A DNA stretch of 64,000 nucleotides from Paenalcaligenes faecalis (GCF_027557445.1 NZ_CP106841.1:2032001-2096000), one strand, 5' to 3'. Positions 38,828-48,476 are shown, numbered from the stretch's first letter. A program made the numbers and translations. Notes: generated by a model from the letters alone, not told the origin.

Positions 38828-38869
38828 TAAAAAAAGAAGCCCTAAGTGGATAAAAAATCCAGTTAGGGC
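38828..38869 (-). terminator. Intrinsic terminator of the ArsR/AhpD-like unit
   Basis: GCCCTAA/TTAGGGC outer stem and TGGAT/ATCCA inner stem (38839-38869), followed on - by TTCTTTTTTT. Confidence 0.82.
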
Positions 38870-38909
38870 ATCATTACAATGACGTATTTCGCTTTTTTAT
38901 ATAAAAACG

Positions 38910-39245
38910 TTAAGCAGAAAGCTCGTCAAAGGCTTGCTGTGCTTTCATCGAATACATTAAAGAAGGACCGCCACCCATATAAACCGCAGTGGATAAAACT
39001 TCCTCAAATTCTGCACGTGTAATTCCTAATTTAATTAAGGCTTGCACATGGAAACCAATACACGCATCACAGCGAATCGCAATCGCAATGCCTAAAGCAA
39101 TAAGCTCTTTGGTTTTTGCATCTAACTCGCCATCTTTAGAGGCAGACTGAGCAAGCTTAGAAAAATTAGTCATAACCTCTGGCTGATTTTTAGCAAAGGT
39201 AGCCATTTCTTTGCTGAGTCCGGTGGTAAGTTCTTTAAAGCTCAT
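38910..39245 (-). CDS. Carboxymuconolactone decarboxylase / AhpD-like protein
   Basis: 111 residues with the AhpD core motif CDACIGFH (CxxC plus His), typical of peroxidase-like or thiol-active AhpD relatives rather than true decarboxylases, and the conserved helix ALIKLGITRAEFEEVLSTAVYMGGGPS. It follows the ArsR gene by 30 bp on the same strand, so the regulator and this protein probably form one operon. Function likely thiol redox chemistry; substrate unknown. Confidence 0.9.
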   Translation of the reverse strand: MSFKELTTGLSKEMATFAKNQPEVMTNFSKLAQSASKDGELDAKTKELIALGIAIAIRCDACIGFHVQALIKLGITRAEFEEVLSTAVYMGGGPSLMYSMKAQQAFDELSA

Positions 39246-39275
39246 TGTATTTCCTAAATAAAAGATATATCCCTA

Positions 39276-39578
39276 TTAACACAAAGACTGTTTCAACACG
39301 GCTAGCAACTGCAGCACAATAGGGTGATCTAAACAATAAAACACCATTTGTGCCTCTTTGCGTACCGTTACCAACTGCTCTTTACGTAAAACGGCTAAGT
39401 GCTGTGAAAAAGCTGACTGGCTTAAAGTAGATAGCTGCCATAAATCACCTGCCGACTTTTCTCCTTGAGCCAAGGCACATAAAATCAACAATCGCTCTTC
39501 GTGAGCAATCGCTTTTAATAACGCTGCAGCCTGAGTCGCATGTGGCTGAATGTCTGAACGTAACGTGTTAACTTCCAT
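39276..39578 (-). CDS. ArsR-family repressor with BigR/SqrR-type cysteine pair
   Basis: A 100-residue winged-helix regulator. The recognition helix is in LSQSAFSQHLAVLRKEQLV. Cys34 (RLLILCALAQGE) and the C-terminal Cys100 are spaced 66 residues apart, as are the persulfide-sensing cysteines of BigR and SqrR, in the same sequence contexts; Cys82 is additional. This predicts sensing of sulfide-derived persulfides by forming a tetrasulfide-type cross-link. Metal-site CxC residues of ArsR/SmtB are absent. I start it at 39578 by family alignment; 39635 would add 19 residues. Probably co-transcribed with the AhpD-like gene. Confidence 0.85.
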   Translation of the reverse strand: MEVNTLRSDIQPHATQAAALLKAIAHEERLLILCALAQGEKSAGDLWQLSTLSQSAFSQHLAVLRKEQLVTVRKEAQMVFYCLDHPIVLQLLAVLKQSLC

Positions 39579-39581
39579 AAT

Positions 39582-39603
39582 ATCTAATTTAGCAAAATCT
39601 AAT
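39582..39603. promoter_or_regulatory. Direct repeat at the ArsR start: candidate operator
   Basis: ATCTAAT occurs at 39582-39588 and 39597-39603 (15-bp period) in an AT-rich stretch immediately upstream of the regulator's ATG. AT-rich repeats of this kind are usual for autoregulated ArsR proteins; binding is inferred. Confidence 0.35.
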
Positions 39604-39632
39604 ATATAAAGCAAATACAGAAAATACCCCAA

Positions 39633-39660
39633 CAAAAAAACCGCCTTTAGGCGGTCTTTT
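39633..39660 (-). terminator. Intrinsic terminator after ychF
   Basis: ACCGCC/GGCGGT stem with TTTA loop (39640-39655), T7 on the - strand and CTTTTTG on the + strand; may work in both directions. Confidence 0.88.
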
Positions 39661-39679
39661 TGTCACCGATCAGCTACAT

Positions 39680-40771
39680 TTAAACGTTGAACAAGAAGTT
39701 CAATACATCCCCATCTTGTACGATGTATTCTTTACCCTCTGCACGCATTTTTCCAGCTTCTTTAGCGCCTTGTTCACCTTTAAATTGAATATAGTCATCA
39801 TAGGCAATCGTTTGGGCACGAATAAACCCGCGCTCAAAATCAGTATGGATAACACCTGCTGCCTGTGGGGCGGTAGCCCCAACCATAATTGTCCAAGCAC
39901 GAACTTCTTTAACACCTGCAGTAAAGTAAGTTTGCAAGCCTAACAATTTATAACCAGCACGAATAACACGATTTAAGCCAGGCTCATCCATTCCCATATC
40001 TTCGAGGAACACCGATTTATCCTCATCGTCTAATTGAGCAATGTCGGCCTCTACCGCAGCACATACCGCAACAACGGGGGAACCTTCTTTAGCGGCGTAT
40101 TCTTCGACTAGGGTTAAGTAAGCATTATCCTCAAAGCCATCTTCTTTGACGTTTGCAACATACATGGCTGGCTTAGCTGTAATGAAACAGAACTGCTTAA
40201 TCGCTAATTCCTCGTTCTCATCAAAACTTAATGCACGCACTGGCGTGCCTTCGCCTAGAGCCTCGATAATACGCTCTAATGCATTACATAAGCGTATGGC
40301 ATCTTTATCACCAGAACGAGCGGTACGTTGATTGCGTTGCAAAGCACGCTCAGCACTGGCTAAGTCAGCTAAAGCTAATTCTGTATGAATAACCTCAATA
40401 TCTGCGATAGGATCGACTTTACCCGATACGTGTATGACGTTTTCGTCCTCAAAACAACGTACCACATGCACAATCGCGTCTGTTTCGCGGATATTAGCTA
40501 AAAACTGGTTACCTAAACCCTCGCCTTCGGAGGCGCCCGCGACCAGACCGGCAATATCCACAAACTCAACCACAGCGGGTAATACACGCTCTGGTTTGAC
40601 AATTTCGGCTAAAGGGACTAATCGAGGATCAGGGACCTCTACCACGCCCACATTCGGCTCAATCGTGCAAAAAGGATAGTTCTCCGCAGCGATACCGGCC
40701 TTGGTCAGCGCATTGAACAAAGTAGATTTACCGACGTTGGGCAGACCAACAATGCCGCATTGAAGTGACAT
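39680..40771 (-). CDS. ychF: Redox-regulated ribosome-associated ATPase YchF
   Basis: An Obg-related P-loop protein (OLA1 family) that prefers ATP over GTP and binds ribosomes. G1 is [14 protein letters not shown] near the N-terminus; the switch-II region is [21 protein letters not shown]; the G4-equivalent NVKED deviates from NKxD as expected for an ATP-binding OLA1 protein; a C-terminal TGS-like domain ends in [10 protein letters not shown]. 363 residues, normal length. It stands between the CPBP/pth genes and a strong terminator. Confidence 0.96.
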   Translation of the reverse strand: MSLQCGIVGLPNVGKSTLFNALTKAGIAAENYPFCTIEPNVGVVEVPDPRLVPLAEIVKPERVLPAVVEFVDIAGLVAGASEGEGLGNQFLANIRETDAIVHVVRCFEDENVIHVSGKVDPIADIEVIHTELALADLASAERALQRNQRTARSGDKDAIRLCNALERIIEALGEGTPVRALSFDENEELAIKQFCFITAKPAMYVANVKEDGFEDNAYLTLVEEYAAKEGSPVVAVCAAVEADIAQLDDEDKSVFLEDMGMDEPGLNRVIRAGYKLLGLQTYFTAGVKEVRAWTIMVGATAPQAAGVIHTDFERGFIRAQTIAYDDYIQFKGEQGAKEAGKMRAEGKEYIVQDGDVLNFLFNV

Positions 40772-40825
40772 AGCGTTCCTAAGAAATAAAAGAATAATAA
40801 ATAAAAGTCAGCATATTATACCGAC

Positions 40826-41608
40826 TTACAGGGCGGCTTCGGGCATCAAACTCACAATGGTCATAATCAAAAGTAAAGGACCTGAATTAAATACCGCGTG
40901 CAAAATAATGCTGGCGCCAATACCACGTCGTACGCGCAGCCAAGCTAGAACCAAACCAGTAAAAAACTGCGGCAAAATTAACAAAGGCAGCATCCACAGG
41001 TTGATCTGATTAAACTTAAAGTTATAAAGGTGTAAGGTCGCAAACAAGATAGTTGAGCCATAAAAAACCCAACCAAAATGACGAGCATAGATTTTATACC
41101 ATCGTCTAGGCCATGCCTTACCTAAAGCAACTGCAGTAAATAAGGAACGTTTATCGCCTCCTACGGAGGGCCGAAAATATAATAAAACGACTACCACTAA
41201 CAACAACGAAACCGTGATGGTTTGTGGCCCATTAAACAAACACCAAATAGTAACGGGTAAGACCCACAGAAATTGTGAGGGTCGGCGCAGCACATATCTG
41301 AACACCATTTCCTCAATAAGCGGAGCCCAGATAATGGCTTGTTTCCAGGGGATATTTGTAAAATCAAGCTTATGTTGTGCGCCAGATGAGGTTGCAACTG
41401 ATGCGGCTAATGGACCAAAAACTGTCATGTTAATAAGCCATAGCAACGCCGCCCATTGCAGTATGCGCTTAACACCCAGCCCATTCGTCCAATCGGTATG
41501 CCAACCATGGCCTAGATCCTGTTGGGCTAAACGAGGACTAAGACGAGGCTTACGTAGAAAAACGAAAAAATCACGTATTTCCTGTCTAAAGCTGATGGTT
41601 TTACTCAC
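40826..41608 (-). CDS. CPBP-family intramembrane metalloprotease (CAAX-protease-like)
   Basis: A 260-residue polytopic membrane protein with the CPBP motifs: Glu99-Glu100 and Arg104 in [15 protein letters not shown], a His in FATLHLYNF, and HAVFN near the C-terminus. Family members process or confer immunity to peptides, or have unknown targets in proteobacteria. It begins with GTG overlapping the pth stop (GTGA), so it is translationally coupled to pth. Substrate unknown. Confidence 0.87.
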   Translation of the reverse strand: MSKTISFRQEIRDFFVFLRKPRLSPRLAQQDLGHGWHTDWTNGLGVKRILQWAALLWLINMTVFGPLAASVATSSGAQHKLDFTNIPWKQAIIWAPLIEEMVFRYVLRRPSQFLWVLPVTIWCLFNGPQTITVSLLLVVVVLLYFRPSVGGDKRSLFTAVALGKAWPRRWYKIYARHFGWVFYGSTILFATLHLYNFKFNQINLWMLPLLILPQFFTGLVLAWLRVRRGIGASIILHAVFNSGPLLLIMTIVSLMPEAAL

Positions 41609-42198
41609 CCATTACCCCCATGCAACTGTTGGGTTGCCAAATCAAAGTCACCCGATAGCAATGGGTTCAAAATATGATCACAACGCCACAGTGTGTCCTC
41701 TATCGCAGAGCGCTCATCAGCACGAGGGGCACTCAATACAAAAGCAGCGACTTGCTGCGCTAACCCTAATGTACGGGGATGACCGATACCTAAACGTAAA
41801 CGCCAAAAATCTGGACTAGAAAAAACCTGTTGAATATCACGCAATCCATTATGCCCTGCATGACCGCCCCCTTTTTTTATTTTAGCTTGGCCAGGCAATA
41901 AATCTAACTCGTCGTGCAATACCAACACCTGCTCAGGCTGCAATTTATAGAAGCGCATTAATGCACCCGCTGCCTGACCCGATCGATTCATAAAAGTAGT
42001 TGGTTTCGCAATAATAATGGGCTGTCCGTCAAATCGCCCCTTAGCGACCCACGCCGCCATATTTTTCTCTAAGGCAAAACTAGCGTGTAGTTTTTCAGCA
42101 TATTGATCAGCTAGCCAAAACCCAGCGTTATGGCGGGTTTTGTCGTACTCAGCCCCAGGATTACCGAGGCCAATAATCAAACGAATTCCTTCAGACAT
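41605..42198 (-). CDS. pth: Peptidyl-tRNA hydrolase
   Basis: Releases tRNA from peptidyl-tRNAs that drop off the ribosome. [19 protein letters not shown] contains the catalytic His and the substrate Asn; [10 protein letters not shown] and HDELDLLPG are further signatures. 197 residues; GGAG precedes the ATG. It follows rplY (88 bp, with a terminator between) in the conserved prs-rplY-pth order and precedes the CPBP gene with overlap. Confidence 0.96.
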   Translation of the reverse strand: MSEGIRLIIGLGNPGAEYDKTRHNAGFWLADQYAEKLHASFALEKNMAAWVAKGRFDGQPIIIAKPTTFMNRSGQAAGALMRFYKLQPEQVLVLHDELDLLPGQAKIKKGGGHAGHNGLRDIQQVFSSPDFWRLRLGIGHPRTLGLAQQVAAFVLSAPRADERSAIEDTLWRCDHILNPLLSGDFDLATQQLHGGNG

Positions 42199-42214
42199 GT
42201 TTTCTCCACATACG

Positions 42215-42247
42215 AAAAACCCCCGCCAGCCTAGCTAACAGGGGTTT
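42215..42247 (-). terminator. Intrinsic terminator after rplY
   Basis: On - AAACCCC pairs with GGGGTTT, followed by TTTTT; a second small stem ACAAAGC/GCTTTGT (about 42250-42271) precedes it. Confidence 0.7.
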
Positions 42248-42285
42248 GAAACAAAGCAAGGCTTTGTTGCCTAGTGCGAATAAAA

Positions 42286-42915
42286 TTATTCTGCAGTTGG
42301 CTCTTCAGCTACATCACCGTCTTCGCCTTCGTCAGCATCAGCAGAAGCTGCGCCACCAACAACTAAAGCGGTCGCCAAAGCAGGATCAGGATCGGTACTT
42401 GCACCTGCGTACTCAACGCCTTCAGGCAAAGTAATCGCGGCTAAAGTAATGGTTTCTGCTGCGTCTAGGTTAGCTAGGTCTACATCGATGGACACTGGCA
42501 AGTTACCTGGCAAACATGTGATTTCCAAGTCAACCAATAGCTGGCTGATAACTTGGTTATGTAATTTAACGGCTGGAGAATCATCACCATTCAAGAAGTT
42601 CAAAGGAACTCGTGTAGTGATAGGCTGATCAGCACGTACGCGTTGGAAGTCAACGTGTAGAACTTGTGGTTTGTAAGCATGCCACTGAACTGCACGCAAC
42701 AATACTTTTTCAACTTTACCGTCTAAATCCATGTCTAGAATAGAGGCATGGAACACGTCTTTACGTAAGTCGTGGTAGATCTGGTTGTGCTCTAGAGCAA
42801 TAACTGTTGGCTCGGCATTACCACCGTAAACGATGGCTGGCACCTGGCCCGCGTGACGCAGGCGGCGGCTCGCACTCGATCCCTGTACGCTACGCGAAAA
42901 GGCTTTAAATTTCAT
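42286..42915 (-). CDS. rplY: 50S ribosomal protein L25/Ctc
   Basis: Binds 5S rRNA. The N-terminal L25 domain (about residues 1-95) starts MKFKAFSRSVQGSSASRRLR and is followed by a TL5/Ctc-type C-terminal domain (about 100-185) and a highly acidic tail (GEDGDVAEEPTAE). At 209 residues this is the long, two-domain CTC form rather than the ~94-residue E. coli L25. ACGGAG precedes the ATG. It lies downstream of prs with a terminator between. Confidence 0.95.
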   Translation of the reverse strand: MKFKAFSRSVQGSSASRRLRHAGQVPAIVYGGNAEPTVIALEHNQIYHDLRKDVFHASILDMDLDGKVEKVLLRAVQWHAYKPQVLHVDFQRVRADQPITTRVPLNFLNGDDSPAVKLHNQVISQLLVDLEITCLPGNLPVSIDVDLANLDAAETITLAAITLPEGVEYAGASTDPDPALATALVVGGAASADADEGEDGDVAEEPTAE

Positions 42916-42948
42916 GGGAAAACTCCGTAATTGCAGTAGTCACTGCAA

Positions 42949-42983
42949 ACAATAAAAACAGCACACCGCGACCAGTGTGCTGT
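42949..42983 (-). terminator. Intrinsic terminator between prs and rplY
   Basis: ACAGCACAC (42958-42966) pairs with GTGTGCTGT (42975-42983), T5 on the - strand. It may be partial, since prs and rplY are usually co-transcribed. Confidence 0.75.
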
Positions 42984-42994
42984 GTTGGAAAAAG

Positions 42995-43945
42995 TTAATC
43001 TACAAACAACGAGCTAACGGATTCCGCGGTAGAAATACGCAGAATGGTCTCGCCTAATAGGGCCGCACATGATAGTTGGCGAATTTTTTCGCACTCACGG
43101 GCCTCAGCGGATAACGGAATGGTATCCGTTACAACCAGTTCATTTAGTTCGGAGTTTTTAATGCGCTCAACGGCTTCGCCTGATAAAACAGGGTGAGTAC
43201 AGTAAGCGTAAACAGCAACTGCACCACGTTGTTTTAGGGCTTCTGCAGCCTTACAAAGCGTACCCGCTGTATCCACCATGTCATCCATTAGAATACAAGT
43301 GCGGCCATTTACATCACCAATGATGTTCATGACCTCGGACACATTGGCACGTGGACGACGTTTGTCAATAATAGCGAGATCAGCCTCTAGCTGTTTAGCT
43401 AAAGCACGGGCCCGTACCACCCCACCAATATCAGGGGATACAACCACTAGATCCTTGTAGTTACAACGCCAAATATCACCCAATAAAATAGGTGATGCAT
43501 AGATGTTGTCTACGGGAATATCGAAAAAACCTTGGATTTGGTCTGCATGCAAGTCCATTGTCAACACGCGATCTACGCCTGCGACCTGGAGCATGTTAGC
43601 AACAACCTTTGCCGAGATAGAAACACGCGCGGAGCGTGGGCGACGGTCTTGACGCGCATAACCAAAATATGGAATAGCTGCCGTAATACGGCCGGCAGAG
43701 GCGCGACGCAGAGCATCGACCATTACCATGATTTCCATTAAGTTGTCATTGGTGGGAGCGCAGGTTGGCTGTAAAACAAAAACATCGCGACCGCGTACGT
43801 TTTCGTTAATTTCGACCATAGCTTCTCCGTCGGAGAAGCGTCCTACGGTCATTTTGCCAAGAGACATGTCTAGGTGATTTGCAACATCTACAGCCAAACG
43901 AGGGTTTGCTGTACCGGTGAAAATCATGAATCGGTCATGTGCCAT
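42995..43945 (-). CDS. prs: Ribose-phosphate pyrophosphokinase
   Basis: Makes PRPP from ribose 5-phosphate and ATP for nucleotide, His and Trp synthesis; feeds upp in this window. Motifs: [25 protein letters not shown] (ATP loop), [17 protein letters not shown] and the PRPP loop [12 protein letters not shown]. 316 residues, standard. Lies between tRNA-Gln (upstream) and rplY. Confidence 0.97.
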   Translation of the reverse strand: MAHDRFMIFTGTANPRLAVDVANHLDMSLGKMTVGRFSDGEAMVEINENVRGRDVFVLQPTCAPTNDNLMEIMVMVDALRRASAGRITAAIPYFGYARQDRRPRSARVSISAKVVANMLQVAGVDRVLTMDLHADQIQGFFDIPVDNIYASPILLGDIWRCNYKDLVVVSPDIGGVVRARALAKQLEADLAIIDKRRPRANVSEVMNIIGDVNGRTCILMDDMVDTAGTLCKAAEALKQRGAVAVYAYCTHPVLSGEAVERIKNSELNELVVTDTIPLSAEARECEKIRQLSCAALLGETILRISTAESVSSLFVD

Positions 43946-44069
43946 GATATGTGGGACGTAGATTTGATTGGGATGCGTGACGGAAAAAAATAAAGCCGTT
44001 GACTGTTACCCTTTTGAGTAGCAGCTCAACAGCTCTATTATGACGCAGACCGTTAAGTCTGTAAATGTA

Positions 44070-44146
44070 TGGCTGGGGATGAAGGATTCGAACCTTCGCA
44101 TGCTGGAATCAAAATCCAGTGCCTTAACCAGCTTGGCTAATCCCCA
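44070..44146 (-). tRNA. tRNA-Gln (TTG)
   Basis: 77 nt on -. The acceptor TGGGGAT pairs with ATCCCCA, discriminator G and encoded CCA; the anticodon stem CTGGA/TCCAG with loop TTTTGAT gives TTG. The first 10 nt overlap the 3' end of ispE: the ispE TAG is tRNA positions 8-10. It probably depends on ispE transcription. Confidence 0.96.
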
Positions 44147-45069
44147 AATTCTGTCAACCAATTATACTGCGGATGGGTATGTAACCCTTTTACCACCTGT
44201 ATATCAGGTGATTTCTGCACCATTGGCTGTTCGTGCAAAATTGTACCGCATAGTTGAATGCTTTGTCTAGTAGCTGTTTCTTTATCGCAAAAAGCTATAA
44301 ATAAACAAGAACCCGATCCCGTCATTCTAGCATGTAATTTTCTTTTTTGCAAGCTAAGTAACAAGTCGTTAATTTCTGCTGCGTATTTACATGCCACAGG
44401 TTCCAATACATTGGACCCAAACATTGCCACTGACTGATGATAATCCGCATCTGGCTGCGTTTGATAACCTGTAAAGTCTGTAATTATGATGGGCTTTGAA
44501 TCTCTTGTCAAGCCCTTATCCCGAAAAATAGTGGGAGTAGGCACAGATACCGCTGGTTTTAGCAACACATAGTATAAATCAGGGACTGGTACTGCCTGTA
44601 AATGCTCTCCTACCCCTTCGGCAAAAGCACTACGCCCAAAAATAAAAACGGGCACATCCGCCCCCAGCTGCAAGCCTAAGTCCATAAGTTGCTGACGATT
44701 TAAACCAGTACCCCATAAGCGATTTAATGCCATTAAGGTCGTCGCTGCGTTACTGGAGCCTCCACCTAAACCGGCTCCGGCTGGAATGTGTTTTTCGCAC
44801 TGTATAGAGACACCTAGTGTCGTGCCGGTGTGATGTTGCAATAGTCGCGCGGCACGGATAATTAAATCATTTTCAGCGGTTAGCCCCTCTAGGGTTTGCC
44901 CTTGTCGCTCAATCACCCCATCCGAGCGCACGGTAAAATCTAAGTAATCATAGAGTTCGATAAAGGTAAACACACTTTGCAGTAGATGATAACCATCTGG
45001 ACGTTGTCCAACTACGTGCAAGAATAGATTTAATTTAGCGGGCGCAGGTACTCGTAAAAGTGAAGACAT
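44137..45069 (-). CDS. ispE: 4-diphosphocytidyl-2-C-methyl-D-erythritol kinase
   Basis: A GHMP-family kinase of the MEP isoprenoid pathway. APAKLNLFLHVVGQRPDGYH at the N-terminus and the ATP loop PAGAGLGGGSSNAAT are diagnostic; a later MTGSGSCLF segment is the third GHMP motif. The ATG at 45069 is chosen over a TTG two codons earlier. The last two residues (Gly-Asp) and the stop codon are encoded by the tRNA-Gln acceptor strand. It follows lolB by 17 bp. Confidence 0.95.
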   Translation of the reverse strand: MSSLLRVPAPAKLNLFLHVVGQRPDGYHLLQSVFTFIELYDYLDFTVRSDGVIERQGQTLEGLTAENDLIIRAARLLQHHTGTTLGVSIQCEKHIPAGAGLGGGSSNAATTLMALNRLWGTGLNRQQLMDLGLQLGADVPVFIFGRSAFAEGVGEHLQAVPVPDLYYVLLKPAVSVPTPTIFRDKGLTRDSKPIIITDFTGYQTQPDADYHQSVAMFGSNVLEPVACKYAAEINDLLLSLQKRKLHARMTGSGSCLFIAFCDKETATRQSIQLCGTILHEQPMVQKSPDIQVVKGLHTHPQYNWLTEFGD

Positions 45070-45086
45070 AGGCAATAAAGCAGGAG

Positions 45087-45656
45087 TTAATAATCAACAA
45101 CAACACGTACAGAAATAGATTGCTGCGCTTGATTTCGGTTCATCTGCAATAAGCGAGGGCCTGCGTCATCGTAGCGCTGCATGCGTACACGCCATCCATC
45201 TTGTTGAAAATAGCTAGGTTTACCCTGCTCCATTTTAAGCTCTGAGACAGAGCCTGCTCCCGTTTGCCCTTGTAACCAATCACGCATCCCCTCTACAGGG
45301 ATCACATACCCAATGAGTTGTTCAACTAAGGCATCAGGTGAAGAGGCGTATTCAACCTGCCCATCTGGATACTGCAACATAGCTCCTTGGGTGGTTACGA
45401 CCACACGAGCCAAGATCGCACCCATTGGGTTATTGAGATCTAGCTGCAATTGATGAGCTGTCTGGCTCCACTGGAATCCGCCTTGAACGGCATCTTTTTT
45501 ACCATCTGCATTATCTACACTTAGGGCAAAACGACCACTGCGTTGAAACTGCTCGGCAGCTGTAGTCACAGCTGGTTTAGGGGCAACAGCGCAAGCACTC
45601 AGGCCAACCAGCACTACTACACTGGTTAAGCACTGAACAAAACGTCTTTTTAACAT
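45087..45656 (-). CDS. lolB: Outer-membrane lipoprotein LolB
   Basis: Receives lipoproteins from LolA and inserts them into the outer membrane. The lipobox is LSAC with Cys22 after a hydrophobic signal. The body matches the LolB family (RSGRFALSV, GGFQWSQ, LQLDLNNPMG). 189 residues. Its ATG overlaps the stop of the TPR gene (TAATG); order TPR-lolB-ispE-tRNA-Gln-prs is typical of betaproteobacteria. Confidence 0.93.
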   Translation of the reverse strand: MLKRRFVQCLTSVVVLVGLSACAVAPKPAVTTAAEQFQRSGRFALSVDNADGKKDAVQGGFQWSQTAHQLQLDLNNPMGAILARVVVTTQGAMLQYPDGQVEYASSPDALVEQLIGYVIPVEGMRDWLQGQTGAGSVSELKMEQGKPSYFQQDGWRVRMQRYDDAGPRLLQMNRNQAQQSISVRVVVDY

Positions 45657-47422
45657 TATGGCTTAACTCCGAAACGTTCCATGACTCGTTCTAGCCCATG
45701 GTTAGTCGGGTTATCTTTCAAAGCCTTGAGCCAAACCTCAGTCGCCTCGGCTCGTCGCCCTTTCATCCATAACACCTCGCCCAGATGCGCCGCAACCTCT
45801 GGATCGGGCATACGCTCATAGGCTCGCATTAAGTATTCAACAGAAGCCTGATAGTCCCCCACTCTATACAGATACCAACCCACACTATCCAAAATATAGG
45901 GATTGTCAGGCTCTAGCTCTAGGGCTTGCTCAAGTAAATCTTGAGCCTCATCAAGATTTCTATTTGTATCTGCAAAGGTATAGCCTAAAGCGTTATAAGC
46001 ATTGGCATTATGCGGCTGCAAATCAATGACTTGACGCAATAGTGGCTCAAGTTCGTTGTAGCGACCCTGCACCGCGTAAAGCATCGCTAAGTCATATTTA
46101 ATTTCAGGCGTATCCGGTAGTTCTTTATCAGAACGCTCTAACACCTGAACTGCCTGATCGGTACGTCCCGCCTCGCGCAAAATAGAAGCGCGAGTCAAAT
46201 CCACCACAGCCTGATCTCTTTTACCCAAAACACCTAAGGCATCAAGCGTTCGGCTGGCTCGTTTTAAATCGCCTTGTCTGGCCTCTAGTACGGCCCGATG
46301 CACCTTAATCTGGAACTGCAAAGCAGGCTCTTCGACCAAATTTAGTTGCTTAATTGCCTCGCGTAGATCCCCTTGTTTTTCTGCAATTTGCACCAACGAT
46401 AGACGCGCATCCGAGATATTACTTAATGCTGTAGTGGTTTCATCAGGCAAACTTTGGCGACGTTGCGTATGCACGTTAATGTATTCATTCAGCAAAGCAA
46501 TGGCGGTATCAAAGCGTTCAGCTCGAATCATGATCTCTGCCTGCGTAAATAACAGGTCAAAGTCCTCGGGATTCCGCTGTTTCATTGCTTGAACCTGTGC
46601 TAAGGCGCGATCGAACTCATTTAAATCTACAAGACGGTTAATGAATAGCAACGCAATGTCTCTGGCATCAGGATTCGCCTGTATAAATGTCTGAGCATCA
46701 TCCAGCACTGAACGCTGATTAATGGCTAAGCCATATTCTAGGACTCGCTGCATGGCTAATTCAGAGTCTGCTTCTTTTTCTAGAGCCAAACGTGCCTCGT
46801 GCAATGCTCGCTCTGGTTGCTGTGCCGTCCAAGCAATATCGGCTAATGCCAAATGACTCACGGGCAAATCGCGCACATCAGGAGGTAAAGACTGCTCTAG
46901 TACGTCTAAAGCTAATCGGCTATCTACCATTTTGCTAATGATGCTCATGGCCTGAATAATAGCTTGCTCTTTATCGGATGCTTTGACTATGCGTTGATAC
47001 AAAGTTTTAGCTAAACCGGATGTTTTACCTGTAGATGCCTCTAGGGCCAACGCGGTGGCTTTGGCCTCTGGGTCATTAGGCGCCAGCAAAGACCACTCTT
47101 TGGCAGCGACGATACCTCGTGACAAATTGCTATCAGCCATGGAGAACTGGAAAGCTCGCTGTGCAAAACGAGGGTCAGCCGTGTCTTTGGCTAAGCTTAA
47201 AAATACTTGGCTGGCTGTATCAAAATCCCCTTGCTGTACAGCGACCTCTCCGACCAATACCCTATAGAGAATATCAGGGCTTAAGGTGACAATAGGAAGA
47301 GCACCACTACGCAGCTTAATGTGTTCGACGGGTTCGAGTTCCACGACGTCTGCAGCCCAAGCCGGATTAGCGACTAAGGCTGACAACACCACCGTGCGAA
47401 ATAATAAAGATTTTAAATTCAT
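45656..47422 (-). CDS. Exported tetratricopeptide-repeat protein
   Basis: A protein of about 588 residues with a signal peptide (MNLKSLLFRTVVLSALVANPAWA) and TPR-type helical repeats through most of its length; the clearest are in the last third (NANAYNALGYTFADTNRNLDEA, NPYILDSVGWYLYRVGDYQ, PEVAAHLGEVLWMKGRRAEA). It is probably a periplasmic scaffold acting with LolB or in envelope assembly, a link suggested only by the conserved overlap with lolB. An upstream ATG at 47446 would add eight residues before the signal. Confidence 0.87.
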   Translation of the reverse strand: MNLKSLLFRTVVLSALVANPAWAADVVELEPVEHIKLRSGALPIVTLSPDILYRVLVGEVAVQQGDFDTASQVFLSLAKDTADPRFAQRAFQFSMADSNLSRGIVAAKEWSLLAPNDPEAKATALALEASTGKTSGLAKTLYQRIVKASDKEQAIIQAMSIISKMVDSRLALDVLEQSLPPDVRDLPVSHLALADIAWTAQQPERALHEARLALEKEADSELAMQRVLEYGLAINQRSVLDDAQTFIQANPDARDIALLFINRLVDLNEFDRALAQVQAMKQRNPEDFDLLFTQAEIMIRAERFDTAIALLNEYINVHTQRRQSLPDETTTALSNISDARLSLVQIAEKQGDLREAIKQLNLVEEPALQFQIKVHRAVLEARQGDLKRASRTLDALGVLGKRDQAVVDLTRASILREAGRTDQAVQVLERSDKELPDTPEIKYDLAMLYAVQGRYNELEPLLRQVIDLQPHNANAYNALGYTFADTNRNLDEAQDLLEQALELEPDNPYILDSVGWYLYRVGDYQASVEYLMRAYERMPDPEVAAHLGEVLWMKGRRAEATEVWLKALKDNPTNHGLERVMERFGVKP

Positions 47423-47464
47423 CCAAAAACCGGCGCCGTAGCGCATGAAAGTAAGCCTAATGGC

Positions 47465-47480
47465 ACAATAGGACTATTGT
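47465..47480. promoter_or_regulatory. 7-2-7 palindrome between divergent TPR and mutM genes
   Basis: ACAATAG-GA-CTATTGT lies midway between the two divergent start codons, 25 bp before the mutM ATG. It could be an operator or overlapping promoter element; no protein can be named. Confidence 0.35.
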
Positions 47481-47504
47481 AGTCAATGATCTTAGCACCT
47501 CAAT

Positions 47505-48344
47505 ATGCCTGAACTACCAGAAGTTGAAACCACCCGTCGCGGAATAGCGACGCTAATGCCCCAACACACATTACGTCAATGCATTGTGTATCAACCACGT
47601 ATGCGTTGGCCTATCCCATCAAATATGGGCGAGTTGGTCCAAAATCATACTGTCCTTGCCTGTGAGCGGCGAGGCAAATACCTATTAATCCGTTTTGCGC
47701 ATGGCTACCAAATCATTCATTTAGGTATGTCTGGCTCGTTGCGCAGCGTCGCGTTAGACGCACCACGTCAAAAACACGATCACGTTGAATGGGTATTTGA
47801 TCATGCCCGTTTTTTGCTGCATGATCCTCGGCGCTTTGGGGCTGTTTTATGGCACGACAATAACGACGGGCCTATAGAGCAGCATCGACTCCTCTCCAAA
47901 CTAGGAGTCGAACCATTTAGCCCAGAGTTTAACCCAGACTATCTATTTCAACAGTTAGCAAATAAAAAAGCCTCTATTAAATCCGTGCTTTTAGCAGGTC
48001 AAATTGTGGTCGGAGTCGGAAACATTTATGCATCAGAATCCTTATTCAAAGCCGCTATAGACCCGACAGCACCTTGTCACGCCTTAACAAAACAACAAGT
48101 ACAGCGCTTGCACGCCGCTATTGTGGAAACATTACAACAGGCGTTGGATTCAGGAGGCAGTACCTTAAAAGACTACTTAAATGCCTCTGGCGAAGCGGGG
48201 GCTTATTTTGATCTGCACGCCAAGGTCTATGGCAAAGCCAATACGCCTTGCCCTATTTGTACAACCCCCATTCAACGTATAGTGCAAAATCAGCGAGCTA
48301 CCTATTTTTGCCCATCGTGCCAACAAGTCAACCTATCTACTTAA
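47505..48344 (+). CDS. mutM: Formamidopyrimidine-DNA glycosylase
   Basis: Removes 8-oxoguanine and FaPy lesions with AP-lyase activity. The catalytic N-terminus is MPELPEVETTRRG (Pro2, Glu3). The Lys in RRGKYL, the helix-two-turn-helix part GVGNIYASE, and the C-terminal zinc finger CPIC...YFCPSC are present. 279 residues. It has its own terminator. Confidence 0.96.
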   Translation: MPELPEVETTRRGIATLMPQHTLRQCIVYQPRMRWPIPSNMGELVQNHTVLACERRGKYLLIRFAHGYQIIHLGMSGSLRSVALDAPRQKHDHVEWVFDHARFLLHDPRRFGAVLWHDNNDGPIEQHRLLSKLGVEPFSPEFNPDYLFQQLANKKASIKSVLLAGQIVVGVGNIYASESLFKAAIDPTAPCHALTKQQVQRLHAAIVETLQQALDSGGSTLKDYLNASGEAGAYFDLHAKVYGKANTPCPICTTPIQRIVQNQRATYFCPSCQQVNLST

Positions 48345-48363
48345 GCCCCTCACGCTGAAAACC

Positions 48364-48388
48364 GCCACGACTTGGTCGTGGCTTTTTT
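48364..48388 (+). terminator. Intrinsic terminator after mutM
   Basis: GCCACGAC/GTCGTGGC stem with TTG loop followed by T6. Confidence 0.92.
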
Positions 48389-48476
48389 ATACCTATGGAA
48401 TTCACCTATATCAAACTGATTGTATATATACAAATTGAAGGCTACTATTTATCTATCAACAACTAAGGAGATTGCT

